From contig CALWKS010000002.1 of the NCBI GenBank assembly GCA_944381325.1, forward strand, positions 124,001 through 188,000: a stretch of DNA of 64,000 nt, in the 5' to 3' direction. Numbering within the stretch: the first letter of the stretch is position 1; the number at the start of each line of letters is the position of its first letter. The stretch comes from an uncultured Christensenellaceae bacterium (GTDB taxonomy: Bacteria; Bacillota; Clostridia; Christensenellales; UBA3700). Both the position numbers and the translations under genes were made by a program. The notes under the pieces were generated by a model. The model was not told the DNA's origin. It saw only the letters and a program-made list of their open reading frames with translations, and did no database searches. Of this stretch, positions 17,040-25,496 are shown in pieces.

Positions 17040-17858
17040 ATGTACAACACATTGATTTCAGCGGCTATACAATGGGCTAAGGTCGGAATGGTGCTGGGCA
17101 TCATTGCGGGACTTGCGATAATTTTTGCTGTGCTGATTCTTATAGTTACAAAGGTCTGCCACATAGAGGAAGACGAAAAAGTCGTAAAGATCCTTGAACA
17201 TCTGGCAGGAGCAAACTGCGGCGGTTGCGGACACAGCGGTTGCGAAGGCTTTGCAAAATGTCTCGCCTGCGGAAAGGCTTCTCTCAACGACTGCAAGGTT
17301 ACCTCAGACGAAGAAAAGAAAATAATAGCCGAACTTGCGGGCATAGAGTTCTCTTCAAGCGAGCCTACGGTAGCCGTAGTAAAATGCAACGGCGGCATAA
17401 ACTGCACCGACAAATACGAATACATAGGCAACGAAGGCTGTCTCAACAAAAAAATGTACCTCGGAGGCTGCAAGATGTGCCCTCACGGCTGTCTGGGCGG
17501 CGGCACCTGCCAGGACGTATGCCCGGTAGGCGCAATCAAGGTCAAGGACGGCGTGGCTTTCGTAGACAAGACGCTCTGTACCTCGTGCGGCGCTTGTATG
17601 CAGAAATGCCCTCAGCTTATTATAGAGCGCATTCCCGCTTCTGCCAAAGTTTACTGCGCCTGCTCCACCACCTGCAAAGGCAAAGAAACTATGTCTTTCT
17701 GCAAGGTAGGCTGCATAGGTTGCGGACTTTGCGCAAGAACCTGCCCCAACGGCGCTATAACGATGGTAAACAACCTGCCCGTATTCGACTATTCAAAATG
17801 CACGGGCTGTATGGAATGCCTTAAGAAATGCCCGAGAAAGATAATCAAAGAGCATTGA
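17040..17858 (+). CDS. rnfB: Rnf complex subunit RnfB
   Basis: RnfB (272 residues) is the ferredoxin-docking subunit. It has one N-terminal TM segment (about 15-38), the characteristic 4Fe-4S domain with CGGCGHSGC near residues 60-68 and further Cys to about 82, and then a string of ferredoxin motifs: CPHGCLGGGTCQDVCP (about 148-163), CTSCGACMQKCP (about 180-191), CIGCGLCARTCP (about 222-233) and CTGCMECLKKCP (about 255-266). This makes the cytosolic electron wire from reduced ferredoxin into the complex. Last gene of the operon; a strong terminator follows. Confidence 0.97.
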   Translation: MYNTLISAAIQWAKVGMVLGIIAGLAIIFAVLILIVTKVCHIEEDEKVVKILEHLAGANCGGCGHSGCEGFAKCLACGKASLNDCKVTSDEEKKIIAELAGIEFSSSEPTVAVVKCNGGINCTDKYEYIGNEGCLNKKMYLGGCKMCPHGCLGGGTCQDVCPVGAIKVKDGVAFVDKTLCTSCGACMQKCPQLIIERIPASAKVYCACSTTCKGKETMSFCKVGCIGCGLCARTCPNGAITMVNNLPVFDYSKCTGCMECLKKCPRKIIKEH

Positions 17859-17871
17859 AAATTATTTCTAA

Positions 17872-17904
17872 ATAAAAAAAAGACGGTGAAAGCCGTCTTT
17901 TTTT
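17872..17904. terminator. Bidirectional terminator between rnfB and desulfoferrodoxin
   Basis: A-run, AAAGACGG/CCGTCTTT stem with a TGAAAG loop, T-run. It can end transcription from both converging operons. Confidence 0.9.
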
Positions 17905-17925
17905 ATTCTCAAAATTCAATCGGTA

Positions 17926-18303
17926 TCAAAGTTCATTTACCCACAGACCGTGGAGATTGCAATAAGCGTATACCGCAACTGCCTTGTCTCCCGTAAGAGA
18001 AAACTCTGCTTCTGGCGCGCTGCCCGGCTTAAGCGCCTTGCGCTGACCGCCGTTCTCGGTCTGAACGTATATCCACTCGATGTAATGTTCTTCAAGCATC
18101 GGATGATCGACAGAGCCTACTCGTACCTTGATTTTGTCTCCCTCGACCGTTACTGCGGGAACGTGCTTTTCTCCGCTTGCTTCTACAGAATTGGGAACAA
18201 GCTGCTGCATTTTTTCTCCGCAACAGAAAACGGGTACGCCCGTATTTTTGATCATTCCGACGATATTGCCGCAGTGACGGCAGATAAAAAATTTGTCTGA
18301 CAT
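17926..18303 (-). CDS. dfx: Desulfoferrodoxin (superoxide reductase)
   Basis: A 125-residue two-iron superoxide reductase, which reduces superoxide to peroxide in the cytosol. The N-terminal desulforedoxin domain has Cys8, Cys11, Cys27 and Cys28 for centre I. The catalytic centre II ligands are all present: His47 (KHVP), His67 (DHPM), His73 (EHYIEW), Cys115 and His118 (CNLHGLW). It is the last gene of an operon with thioredoxin, a rhodanese and a CoA-disulfide-reductase-like flavoprotein. AGGAGG lies before the ATG. Confidence 0.97.
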   Translation of the reverse strand: MSDKFFICRHCGNIVGMIKNTGVPVFCCGEKMQQLVPNSVEASGEKHVPAVTVEGDKIKVRVGSVDHPMLEEHYIEWIYVQTENGGQRKALKPGSAPEAEFSLTGDKAVAVYAYCNLHGLWVNEL

Positions 18304-18336
18304 TTTTCCTCCTGTTTAAGGTTTTACCTTTTATAT

Positions 18337-20034
18337 TTATTTTGTGCGGTTTAATCCGCAATCCGTCGCACATCCGCTGTCGAAATACGCCTCTTTCATG
18401 CTGGCGTACAGACGGTATCCGCCTGCAAAATTGTAACAGTCAAATCCGTTAAGCGAGAGCATTCTGCACGCGATATAACTGCGCAGTCCTGACTGACAGA
18501 TAACGTAAAGCGGCTTTGACTTGTCGAGTTCTCCGATACGGTCGCGCAATTCGTCCACGGGTATGTTGTCAAACCCTGCGATATGTCCGCGCCTGTACTC
18601 TTCTATTGTACGCACGTCGAGAAGCATTACGCTTTTATTCTGTGTCAAAGACGGCAAGTCTTCATAATAAAACTGCTTAACTTTGCCTTCAGCAATGTTT
18701 TCAGCGACAAAACCTATCATATTCACGGGGTCTTTCGCCGACGCGTAAGGCGGTGCGTAAGCAAGATCGAGGTCAGCAAGATCGGTAACCATAAGCCCTG
18801 CCTGCATTGCGGTAGCGATTACGTCAAGCCGCTTGTCCACGCCGTCAAAACCCGCGATCTGCGCGCCGAGTATTCTACCGCTTCCCTTTTCAAAAAGAAC
18901 TTTGGCGGTCATAACTCTTCCGCCAGGATAATACGAAGCGTGCGAAGCAGGCGATATGATTATCTTGCCGTAATCTATCCCTTCTGCCTTTGCCGTCTTC
19001 TCGTTTATTCCGACGAATGCGGCAGTCATATCGAAAATCTTAAGTACAGAAGCCGCATGCGAGCCTTTGTAACGGTGATCAGTCCCTGCAATATTGTCGG
19101 CGGCTATGCGTCCCTGCTTGTTTGCCGGTCCTGCCAGCGTTATAACTGCCTTCTTTCCCGTAACGCTGTTTGTTATCGACACAGCGTCTCCGACAGCGTA
19201 TATATCGGGATCTGAGGTCTGCATTCTGTCATTGACTGCAATACTTCCCTTTATGCCCGTTTCAAGTCCTGCTTCCTTTGCAAGATCAGAATCAGGCGCA
19301 ACGCCCACAGCAAGTATTGCGATATCGGCTTCTGCGGGAGCTTTGTCTCTGATGAGAACGCGGATCTTATTTTCGGTTTCCTCAAAGCCTTCCAGAGGAG
19401 AATTCAGTCTGAGATCAACGCCTGCCTTGCGTATGCGGTTGTTGAGAAAAGAAGCTATATCGTCGTCTATCTGTGAAAGAACGTGTGCGCTGCGCTGGAT
19501 AAGGCATACGTCAAGCCCTGCTTCCTTCAGATTTTCTGCAGTCTCTATGCCTATAAATCCGCCGCCTATCACCACGGCTGACTTTACGCCGTTGTCGACA
19601 GCCGCCTGTCTTATGCGGAATGTGTCTTCAACGGTACGGAGAGTGTATATCCTCTTGCTGTTAACGCCTTTTACGTCGGGCACGACGGGGCGCGCACCCG
19701 GGGATAAGATCAGCTTGTCATAACTTTCTTCATAAGTCTTTCCCGTGGACAGATCGCGCACGATGACTTTTTTAGCCGCCCTGTCGATCGAAGTTACCTC
19801 TGAGAGTACGCGCACGTCGATATTGAATCTTTCTTTGAAACTTTCAGGAGTCTGCAATGTTAGGTCTTCTTTGTCCTTGATAACTCCGCCGATGTAATAC
19901 GGCAGACCGCAATTAGCGTACGAAACGTAACCCGTACGCTCAAAAATTATTATCTGCGCATTTTCGTCAAGTCTGCGCAGTCTTGCCGCGGCGCTTGCAC
20001 CGCCCGCAACTCCTCCGACAATCACAACTTTCAT
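18337..20034 (-). CDS. CoA-disulfide reductase-like flavoprotein with C-terminal rhodanese domain
   Basis: A 565-residue protein of the pyridine nucleotide-disulfide oxidoreductase class. The N-terminal FAD site GGVAGGASAAARLRR is followed by the single active-site Cys42 in YANCGLPYYIGG, as in CoA-disulfide reductases and related NADH-dependent persulfide reductases. The NAD site is VVIGGGFIGIE near 155 and the second FAD motif IYAVGDA near 280. Residues from about 455 form a rhodanese domain with active Cys in VICQSGLRS. This CoADR-Rhd layout is linked with persulfide or polysulfide reduction using CoA. The tail has two more Cys residues (CATDC). It shares one base with the upstream rhodanese gene. 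Confidence 0.92.
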   Translation of the reverse strand: MKVVIVGGVAGGASAAARLRRLDENAQIIIFERTGYVSYANCGLPYYIGGVIKDKEDLTLQTPESFKERFNIDVRVLSEVTSIDRAAKKVIVRDLSTGKTYEESYDKLILSPGARPVVPDVKGVNSKRIYTLRTVEDTFRIRQAAVDNGVKSAVVIGGGFIGIETAENLKEAGLDVCLIQRSAHVLSQIDDDIASFLNNRIRKAGVDLRLNSPLEGFEETENKIRVLIRDKAPAEADIAILAVGVAPDSDLAKEAGLETGIKGSIAVNDRMQTSDPDIYAVGDAVSITNSVTGKKAVITLAGPANKQGRIAADNIAGTDHRYKGSHAASVLKIFDMTAAFVGINEKTAKAEGIDYGKIIISPASHASYYPGGRVMTAKVLFEKGSGRILGAQIAGFDGVDKRLDVIATAMQAGLMVTDLADLDLAYAPPYASAKDPVNMIGFVAENIAEGKVKQFYYEDLPSLTQNKSVMLLDVRTIEEYRRGHIAGFDNIPVDELRDRIGELDKSKPLYVICQSGLRSYIACRMLSLNGFDCYNFAGGYRLYASMKEAYFDSGCATDCGLNRTK

Positions 20035-20354
20035 TATCTTACCACCTTGCCGCGGTAGGAAGATATCCCACCGATATTTCTTACGTCTTTATATCCGAGA
20101 CGTCTTAAAATTCTTTCAGCTTGTCCGCTTCTCGCGCCGCTCAGACAATATACGAAAACGGGAGTGTTTTTATCCTCCACTTTGCCTGTAATCGCTTCAA
20201 GTCTGTCAAGCGGCATGTTTACGCTTTTTTCTATATGTCCGCGATCGTATTCCTCACGCGTTCTTACGTCCACGAGCACAGAGCCTGTCGTGCATTCAAA
20301 CTCTCTTACTCCTTCGTTTATATCCTTTCTCGTCAAAAAATCGAAAATGCTCAT
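20034..20354 (-). CDS. Single-domain rhodanese
   Basis: A 106-residue rhodanese domain (sulfurtransferase). The persulfide-forming Cys70 lies in VYCLSGARSG, and the first-half CH2A motif VLVDVRTREEYDRGHI is intact near residues 27-41. It probably carries sulfane sulfur between thioredoxin, coded just upstream, and the CoADR-rhodanese protein just downstream. Both neighbours overlap it (ATGA and TAATG), so the three are translationally coupled. Confidence 0.93.
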   Translation of the reverse strand: MSIFDFLTRKDINEGVREFECTTGSVLVDVRTREEYDRGHIEKSVNMPLDRLEAITGKVEDKNTPVFVYCLSGARSGQAERILRRLGYKDVRNIGGISSYRGKVVR

Positions 20355-20671
20355 TTCTCCACCCCAAGCATAGTCTCTATTTCAGCTCTCTGCTTATATC
20401 CTGAAGATATAGCCGTAACTTTGCCCTCTCTGATTACCGCGAGAGTGGGAATGCTTACTATCCCGAATACAGCCGCAAGGTCTCTTTCTTCGTCAACGTT
20501 GACCTTCCCTACCTTTACTTTTCCGCTGTATGCATCGGCAACTTCTGCAATAACGGGAGCTATCATTCTGCAAGGACCGCACCACGACGCCCAGAAGTCA
20601 AGCAATACGGGCTTATCTGAAGCAAGCACCTCTTTTTCAAAATTGTCTTTTGTAATAATAAGTTCGGACAT
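20351..20671 (-). CDS. trxA: Thioredoxin
   Basis: A classical 106-residue thioredoxin with active site WCGPC (Cys31, Cys34), the buried Asp in LLDFWASW and the cis-Pro loop SIPTL near residue 75. First gene of the minus-strand oxidative/sulfur-stress operon; its thioredoxin reductase could be the trxB at 62295-63206. An AAGGAG site precedes ATG, and TATAAT lies about 30 bases upstream. Confidence 0.96.
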   Translation of the reverse strand: MSELIITKDNFEKEVLASDKPVLLDFWASWCGPCRMIAPVIAEVADAYSGKVKVGKVNVDEERDLAAVFGIVSIPTLAVIREGKVTAISSGYKQRAEIETMLGVEK

Positions 20672-20992
20672 ATCGATCTCCTTTTTGTTTGTCTGAACAT
20701 ATTATAACAAGCCTCCGGGCTTAGTTCTGTAACTTAATCACATTAATCAATGCGATCTCAAAAGGAAATTCAAATTGTCCGCATCTAAAATTGTATCATC
20801 TTCTCAGGCGCAAATCAATACTGATTAAATATCCACCGATTATTAACGCCATATTATTTATTGCTGAATTTTGCCTTTTCCGCCCGCATATTTATAAGAT
20901 CACTATTAATTTACTTAATTTGCGAGACAAATGTATCACTTTGTTATATAATTAACTTAATCGGCGTTACGCCGAGATACGGAGGATTTATT

Positions 20993-21817
20993 ATGGCAAA
21001 GGTATGCGTTATCACAGGCGGCGGAAGCGGAATGGGTCTTGCTGCCGCAAAATTCATGCAAAACGACAGGATCATCGTGCTTTCAGGCAGAACTGAAGCC
21101 AAACTCGCAAAAGCAGTTGAAGAACTCGAATCTATGGGTTTCAAAGCTTATGCCAAGGCTTGCGACACTTCAAAGCGCGAAAGCGTTAAAGAACTCGTAC
21201 AGTACGCGTCTTCTTTAGGCGAAGTAGTTACCGTCATCAACTCGGCAGGACTTTCGCCAGCAATGAGCGATGCCGAAACGATAATCAAAGTCAACGCACT
21301 GGGCACGGTTTATATAAATCAGGAGTTCTCAAAGGTAATGAAATCAGGCGTTATTCTGGACATCGCTTCAAACTCGGCTTATATGCTTCCCTCTTTTATG
21401 CAAAGCAAAAAGACTTATGCCCTTGCAGACACAGACGAAGACAAGTTCGTCAAAAAGCTGGTCAAGAAAACGCATATGGTCAAAGAAGGATATATGCGCT
21501 CTGGTTTTGCTTACACTCTTTCAAAGAACTTCGTCGTATGGTACGCTAAAAAATGTGCTTACGAATACGGTCCCAAAGGTATCAGAGTGGTATCTCTCAG
21601 CCCCGGTCTCATAGCCACAGACATGGGCAATCTTGAAAAAGAATCAGGCGGCATGCTGATAGGCTTCTCTGCCGAAGAACGCATGGGAAAGGTCGAAGAA
21701 CTCGGCTTTGCGATCGCAAGCGTTGCCGATGAAAGAAACGGCTATCTCGCAGGCGTTGACGTGCTGGTAGACGGCGGCAGCGTAAACGGTATGAAAGAAT
21801 TCAAGAAAAATAAATAG
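20993..21817 (+). CDS. Short-chain dehydrogenase/reductase
   Basis: A 274-residue SDR-family oxidoreductase starting at ATG 20993 with a CGGAGG site 8 bases upstream (the frame is open further up but without a site). The NAD(P) loop is TGGGSGMGLAAAKF; Asp or Arg at the end of strand 2 (GRTEAKL) suggests NADP. The family motif N-S-A-G is present at NSAGLSPA, the catalytic Ser in IASNSAY, and the Tyr-x-x-x-Lys site is at FAYTLSKNFV. A loop insertion of about 30 residues, rich in Lys and Asp, sits between Ser and Tyr. The substrate is not predictable. Monocistronic. Confidence 0.9.
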   Translation: MAKVCVITGGGSGMGLAAAKFMQNDRIIVLSGRTEAKLAKAVEELESMGFKAYAKACDTSKRESVKELVQYASSLGEVVTVINSAGLSPAMSDAETIIKVNALGTVYINQEFSKVMKSGVILDIASNSAYMLPSFMQSKKTYALADTDEDKFVKKLVKKTHMVKEGYMRSGFAYTLSKNFVVWYAKKCAYEYGPKGIRVVSLSPGLIATDMGNLEKESGGMLIGFSAEERMGKVEELGFAIASVADERNGYLAGVDVLVDGGSVNGMKEFKKNK

Positions 21818-21824
21818 TATCCTT

Positions 21825-21869
21825 AAAAAAAGACGGGCTGCTCGGATTTCTGACAGCCCGTCTTTTTTT
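21825..21869. terminator. Bidirectional terminator
   Basis: Long stem with A-run, GACGGGCTG/CAGCCCGTC and T-run, loop of 13 bases. It serves the SDR gene on the plus strand and the small gene at 21885-22124 on the minus strand. Confidence 0.93.
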
Positions 21870-21884
21870 GCGCATCGCTGCGCG

Positions 21885-22124
21885 TCAGTTCCTTTCTCTC
21901 ATGCAGACGTCTTCCGACACTACCGTGAAAATAAGGTTGTTCAGTTCTCTTCTGCCTGCGAGAAGTCCTTCCTTATCACCCGTTCTCATACTTGAATCCA
22001 GAACGCGTTGCAGATGCGCTATCCGCGCGAGAACTCCGTTTCCCTGCGCGCTTACGCGGCGCACTTCATGTCTCCGACGGTCTGTTTTGCGACGTACGGC
22101 TTTGCTCAAATCGACTATTACCAT
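21885..22124 (-). CDS. Small basic protein of unknown function
   Basis: A 79-residue, Arg-rich protein. It is supported by a GGGAGG site about 11 bases before ATG and by the bidirectional terminator just after the stop. It has no TM segment; the second half (residues 33-65) looks like a helix pair. Two plus-strand frames overlap it but lack ribosome sites. I do not recognise the family, and it could still be a chance frame. Confidence 0.55.
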   Translation of the reverse strand: MVIVDLSKAVRRKTDRRRHEVRRVSAQGNGVLARIAHLQRVLDSSMRTGDKEGLLAGRRELNNLIFTVVSEDVCMRERN

Positions 22125-22406
22125 AGGTTAACCTACCTCCCAATCACACAACCGCATTATATAATCATTGACGATAAAACGCAAGGCAATTTTATCACCG
22201 AAAATTTTTACGAGCAAAATAGTGGTTTTTCGACCTTTATCGCACTGTTTTCAATTTAAAAAGCGGTATAACCTGCACGTGTAAACGAATTTTGAAAAAA
22301 TAATGACAAACAAATCTTAGCTTGCTTCAACAAATCTTGACTCTGAATATTATAGGGCATTATCTTTTCTCGGCAATGTTTTACACTTTTTTATCATTTT
22401 TTGCTA
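22125..22406. other. AT-rich gap without a gene
   Basis: Between the small Arg-rich gene and the mannosidase promoter I see no gene with a ribosome site. The right end leads into the promoter at 22407. Confidence 0.5.
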
Positions 22407-22435
22407 TTGACTCCTGCTCCTCACGCGCGTATGAT
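22407..22435 (+). promoter_or_regulatory. Promoter of the alpha-mannosidase gene
   Basis: TTGACT (22407-22412), 17 bp, TATGAT (22430-22435). The mRNA would start near 22442 and includes an AGGGGAAA ribosome site before ATG 22463. Confidence 0.82.
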
Positions 22436-22462
22436 TAAATTATAAAATATCAGGGGAAATAT

Positions 22463-25414
22463 ATGGACATAAATACAAAAACCATACTCTCTTACATTCG
22501 CAATCCGTTTTTCGCTTCTCATCTAGAACTCGTAAAGAAAAACGTTTACAAAAAAGTCTCAACTTTCGACTGTCAGATCTCGGTTACGGACGAGCCTGTA
22601 CCGTACGAAAAAAGGCAGACTCTTTCTTACCGCAAAATCACAAGCGGAGAAAAATGGGGAAAGCTCTTTTCCTGCTGTTGGTATAAACTGACAACGTCTC
22701 TTCCGCGCGAAGTTTTAGACAATGCAGAAAAATACGTCGCAGTGCTCGATCTTGGCGGCGAAGGCTGCGTATTTGACGACGACGGCGTAGTTCAGGGACT
22801 TACCAACATTATGGGCGTAGCCGACTTTATGCAGCCAGTAAAAGGCAAAAAAGTCATTGAGCTTACAAAGCTCAAACCTGTGGCAGGCTCTCCTCTTACC
22901 GTTTGGGTGGAAGGAGGCAACAATACGCTGAAAGACGGTGCAAAGTTCAAAGGAGCTTATGTAGCGCTTTTTAACCGCGAAATTCACGGATATTTTTACG
23001 ATTTCCTTTCACTGTATCAGTATTCGCTGATATGCAACAACGGCGCTTTAAAACGCGAAACAAACGCCGCATTGAGAAAAGCGTGTCTTATCGCCGCAGC
23101 TCCCTCAGAAAAATCTTGCAAGAACGCAAGAGAAGTATTGAGACCTTACCTCTCAAGCAACAAGCGCACTGATTTTACCGTTTACGCTACCGGACACGCG
23201 CATCTCGATCTCGGCTGGCTGTGGCCTGTGCGCGAGACAAAGAGAAAAGCGGAAAGGACTTTTTCAAATGCCCTGGCGAACATTGAAAAATATCCTGATT
23301 ACGTTTTCGGCGCAAGTCAGCCTCAGCAATTCGAATGGATGAAGAATAACCGTCCCGCCCTTTACGAAAAAATCAAAAAGGCGGTAGAGGACGGAAGAAT
23401 AGAGCCTCAGGGCTGTATGTGGGTAGAACCCGACACAAACGTCCCGTCAGGAGAAAGCCTTATACGCCAGTGCAAATACGGCAAAGGCTTCTGGAAAAAA
23501 GAATTCGGCATAGAATGCGATATGCTGTGGGTGCCTGACGTATTCGGTTACAGCGGCAATCTGCCGCAGATACTTCGCGGCTCTGACGTGGACAGATTTA
23601 TGACGATAAAGCTGAGCTGGAACACCGTAAACAAATTCCCTTACCACTCTTTCAACTGGAAAGGCATAGACGGCTCAGAAGTGCTCGTACATATGCCTCC
23701 TGAAGGAGATTACAACTCCACCGCAAGCCCTCTTGCGGCAGAAGCGGCAGAAAAACTTTACCGCGAAAGAAATATCAGCGATAAGTCGCTTATGCTCTAC
23801 GGCATAGGAGACGGAGGCGGCGGACCGAGCGAATATCACCTCGAAATGCTTGAACGTTGCAAGAAAATCGACGGGCTGCCTCGCGTAAAACAGACACGGG
23901 CAAAAGAATTTTTTGACGAACTGATAAAAGATAAAGACGTATTGCCCTGTTATACCGGAGAACTTTACCTTGAAAAGCACCGCGGCACTTATACGACTCA
24001 GTCCAGAATGAAGCGCTTCAACCGCACTATAGAAAGAAGCCTTTCTCTTACTGAATGGTTATGCACTGCGGCAGCTGAAAAAGGAGCGCCTTATCCTGAA
24101 AAAGAACTGAACGAGATCTGGAAGGAAGTTCTTCTTTATCAGTTCCACGATATGCTGCCCGGCTCTTCTATCAACCGCATTTACAAAGAATGTCATCAGC
24201 GCTATGCAATCCTTCTTAAAAGACTGGAAGAACTGCAAAACAGCGCTCTTAAAACGCTCGGAACGGGCGAAGCGCCTTGCGTGATAAACGACTCTCCTTT
24301 TGCCAGAAAAGGTTATCTGCCAAAGGACGGAAAGCTTTACGCTTACGACGCAAAAGCTTACTCTTCTTCACCCCTTACCGAAATATCGGAGGAAGACGCG
24401 AATAAAGGACTTGCCGCAAACGCGAAACTGCTCGAAAACGAATTTGTAAAAGTTGTGTTCAACGACTACGGCGAAATAATCAGCCTGACAGACAAAAAGG
24501 ATTCAGGCAGAGAGTGCGTGAAATCGGCGTCAGGCACATTGAGAGTTTATACAGATAAACGCCTTTACCCTTACAACGCATGGGATATCGATCCTGAATA
24601 CGAAAAGCGCAAGAGCACAAAAATGAAACTTGCCGAAGCAAAAGCGTACGTAAAAGACGGAATGGCGGTTATCGAGCAAAAACTGGTCTACGGCAAATCC
24701 TGCGTAAAACGCCTTGTATATCTCACACAGAACAGCCCCGTTGTCTACTTCAAGAACACCGCAGACTGGCACGAAACGCACAAGATGCTGCGTGCAGACT
24801 TCTTCCCGACCGACTTCGCGGACAAGGTGAATTGCGAAATACAGTTCGGTCACATAGCAAGAAGCACAAAAACTCAGAACTCAGTTGAAAAAGCTCAGTT
24901 CGAGATATGCGCGCACAAATGGGTTGACGTATCTGAGAACGGACACGGCATTTCTCTTCTCAACGACTGCAAATACGGACATCGCGTGAAAAACGGCAAG
25001 ATAAGTCTCAACCTGCTGCGCTCCACAGTCCACCCCGATCCCGAAGCTGACAGAGGCGTACACGAATTCACATATGCGCTATTCCCTCACAAAGGCGACG
25101 TAACAAATGCCGAAATAAGAAAATACGCTTACGACCTCAACCGTCCGCCCGTATTTGTCCCGTCAAGCGCAGAAATAAACGGAGCTCGCACCGACAACGA
25201 CAACGTCATAGTAGATTCTATCCACCGCGACAAAGACGGAATAATGGTAAGAATATACGAAAGTTCAGGAAAGGCTCAGACCTTCTCCGTGCAGACAGAT
25301 TTCCGTTATTCTGAGGTTTACTCAACCGATCTGCAGGGCAATCACCCCGTAAAAACGAGCATTCAGAACATTGAGACACAGCCGTTCAGAATACTTACAT
25401 TGCTTTTCAGATAA
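22463..25414 (+). CDS. Alpha-mannosidase, glycoside hydrolase family 38
   Basis: A 983-residue cytosolic GH38 enzyme (no signal peptide) that should release alpha-linked mannose from imported or internal oligosaccharides. The zinc site is clear: GHAHLDLGWLWP near residue 245 supplies His and Asp, and the nucleophile Asp lies in WVPDVFGYSG near 358; a later FHDMLPGSS near 565 supplies another zinc His. The N-terminal 240 residues are the usual beta-rich domain, and residues from 660 on are the beta-sandwich C-terminal half. Monocistronic with its own promoter and terminator. Likely substrate is N-glycan or mannan fragments, by inference. Confidence 0.95.
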   Translation: MDINTKTILSYIRNPFFASHLELVKKNVYKKVSTFDCQISVTDEPVPYEKRQTLSYRKITSGEKWGKLFSCCWYKLTTSLPREVLDNAEKYVAVLDLGGEGCVFDDDGVVQGLTNIMGVADFMQPVKGKKVIELTKLKPVAGSPLTVWVEGGNNTLKDGAKFKGAYVALFNREIHGYFYDFLSLYQYSLICNNGALKRETNAALRKACLIAAAPSEKSCKNAREVLRPYLSSNKRTDFTVYATGHAHLDLGWLWPVRETKRKAERTFSNALANIEKYPDYVFGASQPQQFEWMKNNRPALYEKIKKAVEDGRIEPQGCMWVEPDTNVPSGESLIRQCKYGKGFWKKEFGIECDMLWVPDVFGYSGNLPQILRGSDVDRFMTIKLSWNTVNKFPYHSFNWKGIDGSEVLVHMPPEGDYNSTASPLAAEAAEKLYRERNISDKSLMLYGIGDGGGGPSEYHLEMLERCKKIDGLPRVKQTRAKEFFDELIKDKDVLPCYTGELYLEKHRGTYTTQSRMKRFNRTIERSLSLTEWLCTAAAEKGAPYPEKELNEIWKEVLLYQFHDMLPGSSINRIYKECHQRYAILLKRLEELQNSALKTLGTGEAPCVINDSPFARKGYLPKDGKLYAYDAKAYSSSPLTEISEEDANKGLAANAKLLENEFVKVVFNDYGEIISLTDKKDSGRECVKSASGTLRVYTDKRLYPYNAWDIDPEYEKRKSTKMKLAEAKAYVKDGMAVIEQKLVYGKSCVKRLVYLTQNSPVVYFKNTADWHETHKMLRADFFPTDFADKVNCEIQFGHIARSTKTQNSVEKAQFEICAHKWVDVSENGHGISLLNDCKYGHRVKNGKISLNLLRSTVHPDPEADRGVHEFTYALFPHKGDVTNAEIRKYAYDLNRPPVFVPSSAEINGARTDNDNVIVDSIHRDKDGIMVRIYESSGKAQTFSVQTDFRYSEVYSTDLQGNHPVKTSIQNIETQPFRILTLLFR

Positions 25415-25445
25415 TATGTGATCGATTTATCGAATTCGATAAAAA

Positions 25446-25478
25446 GAAAAAGGATTGCAATTCTGCAATCCTTTTTCA
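25446..25478. terminator. Terminator between GH38 and DUF4838 genes
   Basis: AAAAAGGATTGCA/TGCAATCCTTTTT with a 4-base loop; nearly symmetrical, so it works in both directions. Confidence 0.92.
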
Positions 25479-25496
25479 TATAAAGCCGGATTTGTT

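Noticed and set aside
22008..22259. Plus-strand ORF of 83 codons overlapping the small Arg-rich gene
   Set aside because: No ribosome site, whereas the minus-strand frame has GGGAGG and a terminator.
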